From: Ephydatia muelleri
Lineage: Eukaryota; Porifera; Demospongiae; Spongillida; Spongillidae
Length of the DNA: 64,000 nt
Assembly: GCA_013339895.1 (NCBI GenBank)
Contig: JABACO010000010.1
Location: 6,027,445-6,091,444 of the forward strand
Direction: 5' to 3'
Positions 23,222 to 34,815 of the stretch are shown here, in pieces (within the stretch, counting starts at the first letter, position 1; every line of letters starts with the position of its first letter). A program made the translations under genes and the position numbers. The notes beneath the pieces were generated by a model. It was not told the DNA's origin, searched no databases, and saw only the letters and a program-made list of their open reading frames with translations.

Positions 23222-24120
23222 GGCATAAATGACTCCCAGGCATAAATGACTCCCCCGGTCATTTATGCCTAAGGTGTAAATGACTCCTGCTAGGCATATA
23301 TGACTCCCCACGTGAATTCCATAAGCCATGTGTAGTTGTCGAAGTGAGAAAGCTCGCTCGCATGGACCAGGATGAATTCAGTGTTGTCGAGGATTACCTG
23401 TGTATGAATCAATATCCTAAGGGCATTTCAAAGGGAGATAAGGCCAATCTAAGGCGCAAATGCAAAAACTTCAAGTTCGACTGTGGAGTGCTCTATTTCA
23501 GAAGAGTGAAGAAAGGCGAAGGTGACGAGGAAGGGTGGAAGATTTGTGTTAGGACCGAAGACGAAAAAAAGACTCATTCTGGAGTCATGCCATGCTGGAA
23601 TTGAAGGTAAAAAAGAAAGTATATATTATTCAGTACGATAATTGTATTTGTACATGTAGGAAGCCACTTAGGCAGAGATAAAACCATTCAAAAAATATCC
23701 AGTCGTTTCTTCTGGAGAAACATAAATGAATATTTGTACAACACTGCCACAAATGTCAGAGAACTAACGCTAAGTTTTCAAAGTCCAATGCTAAGCTGCA
23801 TCCTATTGTTCCAATGCCAAATGTTTGGCACCAGGTTGGTGACTTCGTGTGTAGGTATAATATAATATAAATCTCAACACAATACTCTACCAATACAACA
23901 GGGGAATCATATACATTGGCAAAGATCGACGGGGAGTTAATTATGCCTAAGGCTGTAATAACTCCCGGGAGTCACTTTTATCAAGGGGGGTCATATATGC
24001 CTATAGGCGTGAATGACTGGGGAGTCATATATGCCTAGGCGTGAATGACTGGGGAGTCAAATACGCCTAGGCATATATTACCGGGAGTCATATATGCCGG
24101 CGCGAATGACTGGGGAGTCA
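23222..24120. repeat. GGGAGTCATATATGCC inverted tandem motifs flanking an integrase fragment
   Basis: At 23222-23312, CATAAATGACTCCC and its complement recur about five times. At 23935-24120, GGGGAGTCATATATGCCTA and its complement recur about seven times. The two clusters bracket the integrase-like block 23350-23858. The motif TAGGCATATATGACTCCC is present in both orientations, so the clusters can pair with each other and fold locally. Confidence 0.7.
23350..23858 (+). pseudogene. Ty3-type integrase H2C2 zinc-binding fragment with a 53-bp intron
   Basis: Exon 1 (about 23350-23606) reads YPKGISKGDKANLRRKCKNF, FDCGVLYFRRVKK and, after a one-base shift in an A-run near 23566, LILESCHAGIEG. An intron 23607-23659 has GT/AG borders and splits a Gly codon. 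Exon 2 (from 23660) reads SHLGRDKTIQKISSRFFWRN and, after another shift, CHKCQRTNAKFSKSN and PMPNVWHQVG. The His, His, Cys, Cys pattern (CHAG, SHLG, CHKC) is the HHCC zinc-binding module of retroviral-type integrases, also found in KRBA2/GIN-like genes and in Ginger transposons. The catalytic core is missing and two frameshifts break it. Confidence 0.75.
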
Positions 24121-25340
24121 AAAATTAGGGGATTCATTGGCGACTATGACACCAGCAATTGCGGACATGAATTATTTGAATTCCGTAATACGCGTAATAA
24201 AATTATTGAACATGGAGTGAGTCTATGGGTAATTTCTATCAATCGCGCACAGTTTAGTACCAAAGACTTGTAGTAAAGTTTATAAACCTACATGTAAGTA
24301 TGATACAGGGACAAATAACACATTGTTTTTGTATCTTCTGTTCTGTAAAAATTTGCCCCCATCAATTTCAAAACGGGGTTTTGTTTTACTGCATACATTT
24401 AATGGCTGGCATACTTTTGATCACTATTTTCCCTTTCCAATTTTACCGCGTGGACGATCTATTGAAGATTATAAAGTGGATTCTGAAGCCAAAGCTATTT
24501 CCATATTTATATGTGTAAATAGCATATCTACCCCATGTGCACGTCTATTTCTAGATTCAAGTATGTGAGTACACCGTTCAAGCCATAAATTATTTATAAT
24601 GAATTAAACGTCATAACGTTGCCCAAGCACTCCTCAAAGCCGTACGATACTACTATACCACTACCCGGCCAACTCTCAGACATGGCAGCATACACCCGGT
24701 CGTGCATGTGTCCGTGGAGTATGTTGGAACGATGTGTCCTAGCTTGGTACGTTTTGTTACGATAAGCTATATTGCTATAGTATGAGTTATCACCAAACTG
24801 CGAAACTAGGTTTTTTTAACAGTATTTTACGCAAAGTATAGGTTATACGTTATAACTGAAAGCTATATGCAGCCTTCTCTGTGATCACGCGTGCGTAGGA
24901 TTTTGATCGAAACGCAAGCAACTTCCCACGAATAGGGGAAGCCCTAGCTGCTAGTACGCCACAGTGCACCACACGCATCAACGCATAATTCCCACAAACG
25001 CGAAATACAAGGCATCTCTTGCGCGATCGCGTGTCATAGGTTGTGCCTTCAAAGTTGTACCACAATATCTCAGCGAAGAGTCTGAGACACGCTTGTTTAT
25101 ATGTGCCGATTGCGAGTCGATGGTGCATTGTTTCCTTCTCAGCACATACAACTCACTGCCCGGTGGTGGAGTCACCAAGATTACTGATATTATATATTTA
25201 TGGTACAGCACGCCACCATTAATTCGTTGCTGATGCCTTAAAGCAAGAGCTAGTCAAGAAGTCTTGTTGGTGGTTAAATATCTGTAGAAATGGTTCATGA
25301 ATTGTTACAGCACTGTGTCACATATATATATATAATGAAC
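24121..25340. other. Spacer, non-coding or unrecognised
   Basis: Only short unremarkable frames. An ATGGCAGCATACACCCGG near 24680 could be a start codon context, but no exon structure follows. Confidence 0.4.
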
Positions 25341-25558
25341 CTTCAGGGATTGCTGGCCTATGTACTGCTTCTCTACGTTTAGCTCGGAGGGCCTCAATTC
25401 CACCTTCATGCCTGTAAGCAGAGTCCCGCTTAGTATATGCCCTCTTTTCTCCTGCAGCACCTCCAGCCTGTACTCTGTTATCATAATGTCAGCTGGTGCA
25501 TCCCATCGATTGCTAGAGAAGTAGTTTCTTTTTGCATCATCGTTGTGTTTCTCAACAC
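25341..25558 (-). CDS. Orphan exon of an unknown gene
   Basis: On the minus strand a 218-nt open block is bounded by an acceptor (TTTATGCACTTCAG) and a donor (CTGAAG|GTTCAT). It encodes, in phase 1, VEKHNDDAKRNYFSSNRWDA, ADIMITEYRLEVLQEKRG, ILSGTLLTGMKVELRPSEL and VEKQYIGQQSLKV without stops. Codon content and borders look real, but I do not recognise the family. No neighbouring exon was found in the spacer, so it may be a stranded fragment. Confidence 0.45.
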
Positions 25559-25737
25559 CTGAAGTGCATAAATAACTATCAAGAAAGAAGTACAGTGCAT
25601 TACCAATCTTGACATGAAAATTGTTTCAAATTTCCGTATTGGCGTATAATGTTTGGGACATGGTATACCATTGCATGCATGTAAGGAGTTACATATTTCT
25701 TTTGGTGACCCTCTTCTTTGATGCTTAAGAAGAGTTA

Positions 25738-26609
25738 AACCATAGATTAAAGAATACCTGGATACGAAACGCAGAGATAATTAGAAATGATCCGCGTTTC
25801 GGCACGTGACTCTTTTGGTCTAATAAATTTACATGGCTATACCAGCGGCCGACACTGACTTGCTTACTGTGATACGAGCGATACAGGAGACGATTACGGA
25901 CACTAAGATACCTGGTACGCAGGCAGAAACACATCCTCTTAGATGTGTCTAAATGCTTTCTAGCTTGCACTTACCATGCACGAGATGTACCGAAACACAT
26001 ATCGGTCCGCGGACGGTTAAATTAAAATAACCCACAAAACTATAAGACATTTGTACATAACGTGTAACGTTGGTACACCTTTGACAGTATGCGTTCCACA
26101 CAACAACTCTTTCTTAACAGTTATAAGCAAAATTGGACTTTGTTGCGTGAGTCTAGTTCACACACTATGTTCCGAAACAAGATGGGTCCACAACCTGTTC
26201 ACAAAGCAGTTGTACCCACATGTTGAGGCCCCTTACAACGGATATACGTTCGTTCCACAGAGGGAATAATACACTTATTTGCTTATAGAAATGAATGGTT
26301 GGAAGCTTCTCTAAGTTGAGATGTATGTTCCGAAGAGGCAGAAATGATACATACGGTACCTACATAGAGTGTGCTTAGTGAATTGCGTGAACAGTACTTA
26401 CTAACCTGGAAAGTAAGACCAGTGGGAGTACGAATATTGCCGAAAATATCGAAGTTTGTGTTGAACAGCAGTGAAAGTTGAGAAAAAAGCGTACGGTACA
26501 AAAGGGTTAATCGAAACACACTTAGCTTCAAAGAGTTCGCCGCCTACAATTGACAATTCAATGGATCACGTGACGCGTTTCGTATCCAGGTATTCTTTAA
26601 TCTATGGTT
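25738..26609. mobile_element. 872-bp element with 35-bp perfect TIRs
   Basis: AACCATAGATTAAAGAATAC and the next 15 bases (25738-25772) recur exactly inverted at 26575-26609. The interior has only short frames. Its right end coincides with the inner end of the right arm of the large inverted duplication. Confidence 0.75.
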
Positions 26610-27365
26610 AAACCCATTGTTCATATCGAGAAATTGGCGGTCAAAAGGATTATGCGGTATTCGGTCATTGCGTAATTCAATGTCCATAGAAAATGTATGG
26701 ACGCATTCAGAAAACTGCAGAAAAAAAAACAAATAGCTGCTCTCGGATTTGCAATGTGGGGACTAGTTGACATATTTTGTGTAGTTTTTCTTAAGTACCT
26801 ATATCCGCACTTCCACATTAATTATGCAAGGTTTCCAATGTCCATTCATTTCCTTATTCAGTCATCAATAGTTTCCAAACCAAATGATATTTTCCTTACC
26901 TGCTCACGGATTACATGAGAGTAATCAATGAACTTATTTATCATTATTTTTCCAGAGCTTAGGGCCTTCAAATTAATCGCACTTCCCTTGAATGGTTAGT
27001 GAAATACACCCCAAATTCAATGTGCCTACCACGATCATCACGTGCCACCCTATCGTCAGTTAGCCGTGCCCAGACCTGGTTGTTTTTTTGATGTTGTATT
27101 AATAACCAATATGTACTGACCCTTGTAAGAGTGGGCACTAACTGGGATTATATGTTGCGAAGACGGAGGTGGCGATTACAGAGGAGTTTGCCACTCATAG
27201 AATCGACACAGGAGTGCCTGGGCATGACCAACCAGTCTTCTTACGGAAGCATCTTGCAAGTCTCAGAGTCCTAGGTTAGCATGAATGTGACACGTACGTA
27301 GCTACATCCGTAATAGGCTAAATGGTTGTGTAACTGTAATATACCGGAGCGTTAGTACATATAAG

Positions 27366-27599
27366 CAGGCCCTTAGCCAGGAAGTTAGGCGGCGGGCTGG
27401 GGGGGGGGGGGGGGGAAGTCCGTCAGGTCCTCCCTCGCGTTCCCTCCCCTCCCTCCTCCCCTCCCCTCCCCTTAGCGGGCCAAATACAAAAAGCGAGACA
27501 CCTTCGGGCCTAATGCATTTTTATAAATACCATAACTAGAAGAGGCGGAACTCAAGCATCGAACGGGGGAGGGGGGATTCCCCCCTGGCTATGGGCCTG
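27366..27599. mobile_element. hAT-like MITE, mirror copy
   Basis: Same element as 21838-22091 in inverted orientation. The interior differs, with an expanded G-run near 27401-27415 and a CCCCTCC-rich block. Confidence 0.7.
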
Positions 27600-27935
27600 A
27601 TAAGAGCTTACACATAGTGAGGTAACGTCATAGATCTCTAAACTATCTGTATGGTAACGTCTGGTACAAACGGTGGAAGCATCAAATGTACAATAGCAGT
27701 CATACACTGGTGGTACGCACTTTATTGACCTTTCCAATTGAAAATGAATGGCTTATTAAAGATTCCACACTTTTAACTTTGCAACAGTTAGTCCGACTTT
27801 AAGTTGAGGTGCATAAGATTTGTGTCAACTATAACATTTGAAAACTACCATGTTTTCTCTGCCCCATATGTGTATGTACATGCATTTACATGTATATGGG
27901 ACTGTTTCCACGAAAACGGCCCATCACATATAATA

Positions 27936-28200
27936 ATTATATTAGTCTGCGGCCCTCGCTCCATGTCATTTTTGACGGACTTGGGTCGCCGCATTGTGAA
28001 CACCACTGGGGAAAAAAGCTCTTTGGCATACCTCCTGCAAAAGTTTTCAGTGGCCATTCAGAGAGGGAATGCTGCATCTGTTTTGGGAACTTTGCCTCCA
28101 ACCCTTTCCCCTCCTTTGAATAATGGTGTTTTGATAATTATTTATGTATGATAGAAAATTCAAAACAAAAAAAACAAAAAAAAAAAAACAAAAAAAAAAA
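27936..28200 (+). pseudogene. 5'-truncated non-LTR retrotransposon 3' end with A-rich tail
   Basis: One frame reads SMSFLTDLGRRIVNTTGEKS, AYLLQKFSVAIQRGN and AASVLGTLP, then a stop, about 20 bases and a tail made of AAAACAAAAAAA units (28153-28200). The coding part resembles the extreme C-terminus of retroelement polyproteins known from sponges and cnidarians (memory, not searched). Truncation at the 5' side with a 3' A-rich tail is how LINEs insert. It is absent from the left arm. Confidence 0.6.
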
Positions 28201-28218
28201 TACACGACTGTATAAAAT

Positions 28219-28469
28219 GGGACAGTTTCCGCGAAAATTGCCCCACGGTTAAAATGTTATAAAAATGCATCGCGTTTGAATCGCTATAACATCCCAACGG
28301 ATAACGCTATCGACTTCCTATTTTTAACACTTCATAGTGAAATGGTGTAGTATGAAGTGTTGAAAATAGGAAGTCGATAGCGTTATCCGTTGGGATGTTA
28401 TAGCGATTCAAACGCGATGCATTTTTTATAACATTTTAACCGTGGGGCAATTTTCACGGAAACTGTCCC
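28219..28469. mobile_element. 251-bp palindromic GGGAC MITE with AAAT duplication
   Basis: Starts GGGACAGTTTCCGCGAAAAT and is nearly its own reverse complement through 28469. AAAT stands immediately before (28215-28218) and after (28470-28473). Ends and interior match the element it sits in, so a family member has inserted into an older family member. Confidence 0.85.
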
Positions 28470-28924
28470 AAATGTTTTAAAAATTCTTTGCGTTTGAATC
28501 ATTATAACTTCCGAATGATTAACGCTATCGACTTCCTATTTTCAACACACACCATTTCTCAATGGTAAAATACATTTTGGGGCCTTGCACTTGCTCTGTG
28601 CAAGTATTGCAACGTCCAATATCCCACCGGGTTTAAACCTACCATAACTTTCGGTAGGAGTAATCAAATCGCTTCAAATTCGGTTTGTAAATAGAGAGGT
28701 CCGGTCCCTACATGTACATTTTCCCGCTTGATATGGCGGGACACAATTTGCCGCGATAGGTACAGGAACCTCTCTACCCACAAACCGAATTTTAAAAGCA
28801 ATTTGATTAGAGGAGAACCGAAAGGTATTTGAAGTATTGAGAATAAGAAGTCAATAGCCTTAACCGTTTGGAAGTTATAGTGATTCAAACGCAAGGGACT
28901 TTTGAGGGGCAATTTTGTCCCATA

Positions 28925-29260
28925 TGTGTGCATACATGCACATGTATATATGTGAAAATGTATGTATGAGTGTGTGTTTTATGTGTAGTGTACACGTATG
29001 TGTGCATGTTTTATGTATGTGTGTACATGTATGTATGTGTGTGTTTTATGTACACATGTGTACATGCGTTTTATATATGTGTGTACAAGTATTAATGTAT
29101 GTATATGTATGTGTATATGTGTATATGCATATATGTGTACATGTATGTATTATGTATGTATGTATACATATGTGTACATGTATGTATGTGTACATGTATG
29201 TATGTACACATGTATGTATTATGTGTGTGTTTTATGTATATGTGTATACAATTTATTTTT
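28925..29260. repeat. TGTA/TATG-rich microsatellite tract
   Basis: Irregular alternation of TGTGTACATGTATGTATG units, much longer than the corresponding site in the left arm. Open frames here are artefacts. Confidence 0.85.
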
Positions 29261-30523
29261 ACTGATCATTTGAAGTAACAATAGCACCATAAACAAACAT
29301 GTACAAAATAAAATTCTATGTTCTTGACCTTCATGTCTTCTCAGCCTTGTAGAGACTCACTGATGGAAGAACCATGTGTGTAGCTATGTTGGTGATTCAG
29401 TGTCAGCTCTCCGGCATGCTCCCACCTGAAAGAGTGCTGCAAGATGTAAAATAGGTCACAGTCAAGTTGACTTTGTACCAGTATTGGAGTTAATGATACA
29501 TTAGTGTGTGCTTAATTGTAGTCAGTTCAGTACTTCACCACAGGCCTATTGCTTTCTGGCCACTTAATTATATGTAAGCTTTTGTTTTAAGTAATGAATT
29601 GCTTTTGAAGGTGATAAAAAGATCTTATTAGGACTGATAATTGTTGTATGGGACACAAATATAAGGCATAGTCTCCCTGTCTGAAGTAATCTCTGTGGAC
29701 GCTTCTCATTGTTGTTGAAAGCATCTTCACCTGCCGACAAGGCTCGGCTGCTCTCTGTGTCAGCACCTCATGCTGCATCCTGGCTACTGGTCACACCTCC
29801 TAGTCTTGACCTGAACTTTGAACCCAATGAACTGTAATTCTCCATCCAATGGTGGCTAGAGATGGACACGGCTAGAGGCTCCTCATGTTCTTTGTGCCCT
29901 GGCGCTACTACCTGTAAACAGGGTGGTGATGTTGTCCAGTGCCCAGCCATTGAATCACATATATGTAACAATGAGTAAACAAGCACATACATGTAATACA
30001 TGTACGTTGTGGGTGCAAGGGTCAAGCATTTTAATAAAAGATGATGGTACATGGACTGATACAGAAAACAAAAGATAGAGGCAGCAAAAACTGTTAGTCA
30101 TTTTGCAACCACTCCCATGATGGGTGTGGCCTTAGGAAGAACGGTATCAAGTTTTGAGGGGTGACCCTTTCATTGTAAGCTAGGGCATCCTGTTCAGCTG
30201 ATCCTGACAAGAGAGTACATTCAATTTCAGTGATGGATCCAGGATTTTCCAGTTTGTGGGGGGGGGGGGGGGGGGGGGGGGGAACAATTGACCCATGCCC
30301 ACGTCCTGCTCCAGCTGGGGTATGGGGGAGTGGCTGTAAGCTCCTCCATAGGGTCTAGGGAAGAGCACATTACATTGTACTTCGACATCAACCCATATTT
30401 CAACAAGTCAAAGAGTGTATGGAAGCGCTTGTGCCTACAGTACATGTACACAGATAAAGCCCATTACATAGAGGTGTAGCTCCTCCCATGGATGTGAGAT
30501 AAAATAACCACAGGCATTACCAC

Positions 30524-30561
<38 letters not shown>

Positions 30562-31874
30562 GTAGTCCAATCATGATCTGCCACACTATCTGCCAGTCAA
30601 GTAAGGTCAGTGTACACACAGCTCACAAGATGCTTTGATTGTATTCATTTTAGCCAGGACAATGGTTGTGTACACCTTGGACTGCCCTTGTGGGTTTTGT
30701 GGTAGCAGTCAGGCCCCAAGGCCAACATAAACAACAGTACCTAGGGAGTATAGGGAGAAGGCCAACAGTGTACCATATCAACGCTAATAGTACATGGCTA
30801 CACTACACATCTGCATCTGTACTGATTTGTTGGAGTCATGAATGTTTGGGGCAGTATACTCCACTAGCAGAGAGGAGAGTTGTAGGAGAAGGATGCACAT
30901 GGGGTCCTGGGGAAGAGTGCCAAGGTATGACCGTATAAGGTCTAGGCATATTGAGTGGAGTACTCACTGAGGAGCCAAAGAACTTGTCAGGGTTAATGAT
31001 CTTATTAATAAATACACTAATGACAATGTCACCAGTGTCCGACTCAGGATCAGGGGGTCCCCCAGGAGGGCTGTCCTCCTCATGCTGAGAAGGTTGGAAT
31101 CACAATGTACTGGAGGATCTGATGGAGCAATGGAAAGTGAGGAGGTGAAGGTGAAGGGAGGTAAGAGGGAGGGAGGGAGGATAAATGGTATGTGTAATTT
31201 TGCCAGAGATGTCCCTGCTGGTGTACATGTACATGACTACAGGAGGACAGGAGAGAGGGAGTGAGGTGGGAGGGAGGGAGGATTGAGGGAGGGGGAAAAG
31301 ATGGAGGGAGGCAGGGAGGGAGGCAGGGAGGGAGGCAGGAGGGAGGGAGGAAGAGAGGGAGGAAGGGAGGGAGGGAGGAAGGGAGGGAGGGAGGAAGGGA
31401 GGGAGGAAGGGAGGAAGTAGGTGAGACAGGAGAGAAAGAAAGGAAGAAGGACATAGGGATAAGAGCAAAGAAAGATGGAACACAAACTAAGTGATTGAAG
31501 TGTACACAATGTACCTGGGCAGGCTGGCTGCAGTGCTGATGACGCCCAACACCATGTTCCAACTGGAGTGCAGTACCTGCGGCTAGACTGCAGGACCTGT
31601 CCAACAGATAACGTACTGAGCACAGATCATATACATGTCATGCACACTGTTATTTGCGCATGTTGCAAACAGTATGTACATATACCTGTGCACACACATA
31701 TGCACACATACACACACACATACACGTACCTCACATTGATTTTCATTGCAATACAGGGGGTGTGGCACCTACATGTAGTTACACAGGGCTCAAGTGGTGG
31801 TCACAATAAATGGTGGGGTATATTTAATAATTAGAGATCAAACACCTCCAAAGGGTGGGGTTTCCCCAAGAAGG

Positions 31875-31912
<38 letters not shown>

Positions 31913-32351
31913 TTTGCCCCTAATTTGAATAACCGAGGGAGAAGGCCCACAGTATACCATACCCACACTCAACAAGGCCAACAGACAAGACGAACAGTAC
32001 TAGTACAGGGTGAAGACCAGCAGTACAGGGAGAAGGCTACCAGTCTAACAATAAAGGAAGAAGACCAACAGTATAAGGAGACGGTCAATTAACGGTTCGG
32101 AAGTAAAGGGAGAAGGCTACCATTGGTTACAGTACAGGGAGATGTCCACCATTATAGAGAGATGGCCAACTGTACTAGTATAGGGAGAAGGCCATATCTA
32201 CTCCTTCCAAGATATGCACATAGGGCCGAACACTACCCATTGCCGAACATATCCTACGAAATTAACATAGTATACTCACCATAACACCTGCGTCTCAGAA
32301 GATGAAAGCATGAAGGGCATACGTAGTTCGATCCCTGCATGCATCATTGTT
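29261..32351. other. Right-arm sequence with decayed exon remnant and homopolymers
   Basis: Mirror of left-arm sequence without the FN3/LamG exons. Holds a G-run (30258-30282), a (CA)n tract near 30530, a purine-rich GGGA array (31140-31440), the exon-like remnant at 31518-31604, a C-run (31878-31911) and the minisatellite at 31930-32200. No intact gene. Confidence 0.6.
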
Positions 32352-32474
32352 AGTCTCGTAACCAGACCCAAATGTACGTAACGATGATTATCGCTTACAG
32401 TATAACATCCTATGTACGCTGTATTATACTGTAAGCGATAATGCTTACGTACGTTTGGGTCTGGGTACGAGACT
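32352..32474. mobile_element. Palindromic MITE, AGTCTCG family, copy 2, with 9-bp duplication
   Basis: Begins AGTCTCGTAACCAGACCC and ends with the complement of AGTCTCGTACCCAGACCC. The interior is a long stem (GCGATAAT and CTTACAGTATA blocks). CATCATTGT stands on each side (32343-32350 region and 32476-32484), one base from the ends. The corresponding place in the left arm (about 16283) has no insertion. Long TIRs with a 9-bp duplication fit Mutator-like or related elements. Confidence 0.8.
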
Positions 32475-32756
32475 ACATCATTGTGCCTAATTGATGCGCT
32501 CCACATGTTCAGTGCAAGTGACGCATAGCAGATAAGTTAATTTGTGTATCGGTACAATTATAATTGCAATTCAAATTGTTGTCTTGATAGTTACGTTACA
32601 GCCATTAAAGTTTATAACCGTTTAACTCCACTAGCTAGCCGACATAATTTTAATAATTATAGCTATATTCTATACGTACTGCATGACAGAATAAATTATG
32701 CGCGGTAGAAATTAAATTTTTGTCTTGATTTTAGTTTACGGATGGTTCATGGTTAA

Positions 32757-33415
32757 AGAGCAATGTAAGCAATACAAAATGCATGCCTTTTTCCGGCCTA
32801 GCTGTATCTGAATTCCACCCCTTTAGGAACATGTTTCCTATTCATTACAAGTTGTGGAAGACCATGACCTTTACAAAAGAATACCAGCTGATGTGGTCAG
32901 GACAAGATAACAGAAGTTCTAAAGGAGACCACCTGCAGGATCTTATACAAAGGATTCCCCAATAGATGATGCAGGAACAATGATAACTGACATATATCTG
33001 CAGCAGAGCTCATCACATAAACCATATAAGTTCATCCTTGCATAGTACACAGAATCAGATGCATAGAAAACATATATGATTTGCATATTTCCTACAGGTA
33101 ATATATGAGAGGGGAGGCCAGGAAGGATGTGGGGTGGGAAGCATTCTGATCTCTATATGAGAAGTGATGTCTTTGTTCAAATATTACCATGCACTATAAA
33201 TGTCTGCTGCTATTTTGATACTGCTGATTATGTGTAGGCAGAAGTATGGGGATGGAGTGGGAGGGCTAACGGCTTTAGCAGGCTTTTAGTATTCTGATAT
33301 CTTTGTGAGAAATGACAATGACACGAGTAACTAATTCATAATTTATTTGATGAGCATGACAATGAAATGTAAGTTGGAAATACTTATTATATACTTCTTC
33401 ACAAGATAGGTGGAG
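32757..33415. other. Unrecognised stretch outside the inverted duplication
   Basis: A 60-codon frame at 32783-32965 is not recognised. No other structure. Confidence 0.4.
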
Positions 33416-33630
33416 TCTTGCCCAGGGTACAGACCACACCCAGAAAACACACATAACTAGCAGCTAGAGATATTTAACCCATTCTTGCCCAGGATACTGG
33501 CCACACCCAGGCAACACAAGTAGATAGATTTAACCCAATCTTGCCCAGGGTACAGACTACACCCAGACAACACAACTAACCAGCAGCTAGAGATATTTAA
33601 CCCATTCTTGCCCTGGGTACAGACCAACCC
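33416..33630. repeat. Minisatellite, about 60-70-bp unit, about 3 copies
   Basis: TTGCCCAGGGTACAGACCAC, CACCCAG.CAACACA and AGCAGCTAGAGATATTTAAC recur in order. Confidence 0.75.
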
Positions 33631-34049
33631 GGCTAATCAGCATCAGCTAAAGTGATTCTTCCTAATGTGCACCCCAGCAAAAAGAGCTGGGAGTATGTGG
33701 CGCGCGCGCGCGTGGTGTGTCATTGCGCATATCGGGATGAGGTATCAAGATGTAGGAACGGACCGTTAACGTACGCAGTCGTAGAAAATAGGTAGATACA
33801 CGCCGAGCGCACGTTCACGCCGATGAAAGAAATAATCAAATGCATTGAACCAAGGGCACATTACTTAGCAACGACACGATCCTCCCACTCACACAGGCAC
33901 CAATTTGCACTATAAGGGCGCGAATTATTTAAAAATTAATCTGACTGCGTTAATGTTTCAAAACAATCAAATACTTTACATGCGTTTTCAATGTACAGAC
34001 GTGTATAGATGGCCGTCCGTAATTGTTGGACATAGACTAAGCCTAGTAG

Positions 34050-34136
34050 GGGGAGAGGCTGTTGAGAACCGACCTTGAGGCTGTTGGTAAAACGGGGAGA
34101 GGCTGTTTGAGAACCGACCTTGAGGCTGTTGGTAGA
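34050..34136. repeat. Two-copy direct repeat, about 42 bp
   Basis: GGGGAGAGGCTGTTTGAGAA and the following ACCGACCTTGAGGCTGTTGG occur twice in succession. Confidence 0.75.
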
Positions 34137-34499
34137 ACTCCAGATTACATCAGCAGTGGTCAAGGTGGTTTTAGTGTTACGTATACTTTGCCACGGGTAC
34201 AGACCTTACAATTTCTGTTACATTATGCAAAACTTTTCAGTTGCATGAGAGCCTGAAAACTGTAAAACGGTTGGTTGTGGATGATTTGTACAAATCCAGC
34301 CAGGTGCGCTGTGGTTAATTCTGCCAATTGAGCGTCATGAAGGAAAGACGTACATGTACTCTGACTTGCTAAGAATTTGTTCATTTCCAGGTTACAAGGC
34401 TAGGTTGTGCTAAAATTAGTTTGCTCTTCATTTACCAAGATTTATGTATATGATACAATGAAATGTAAAGCAATAGCTATCTTTTCTACACTATATACA
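34137..34499. other. Non-coding stretch
   Basis: Nothing recognised. Confidence 0.4.
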
Positions 34500-34815
34500 T
34501 GTACACTGTATATATTATATATATCTCCCTCTACGTACACACCGAATTTGAAGCAATGTAAACATTCTCACATGAAAATGTGACGACTTTGAACCTCATG
34601 CATGGGGTATCAGACCTTGTAACATCGGCAATGTCTTGTTAGAAGACACCAAAATAGGTTTTCACATAGAGATATGGTGTAGTACATGTATGAAGTGGTG
34701 AAAATAAGAAGTAGATAGTGTTAACTGTTCGGAAATTATAGTGATTCAAATGTGATGCATTTTTATAACTTTTATACATTATAACGATATGATATTTTCA
34801 TAGAAATCATCTCAT
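34500..34815. repeat. Decayed GGGAC-family element
   Basis: Shares the interior landmarks of the family in order (GTACACACCGAATTTGAAGC, GAAGTGGTGAAAATAAGAAG, GTGATTCAAATGTGATGCAT) but has lost intact ends. Confidence 0.65.

Larger units (their letters stand above)
27899..28921. mobile_element. GGGAC-family element carrying two younger insertions
   Basis: Counterpart of 20989-21565. The host element is split first by a retrotransposon 3' end (about 27936-28200) and then by a palindromic relative of itself (28219-28469). Its distal end lost several bases of the terminal GGAAACTGTCCC. Confidence 0.75.
26609..32756. repeat. Right arm of the 16.7-kb inverted duplication
   Basis: Reverse complement of 16078-22883. 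Relative to the left arm it lacks about 16775-17035 (replaced by a C-run at 31878-31911) and about 17240-18690. It has extra insertions at about 27936-28200, 28219-28469 and 32352-32474, and an expanded TGTA-rich tract at 28925-29260. Confidence 0.9.

Noticed and set aside
24665-24740. Promoter and start codon of a + strand gene
   Set aside because: No downstream exon or conserved coding was found.
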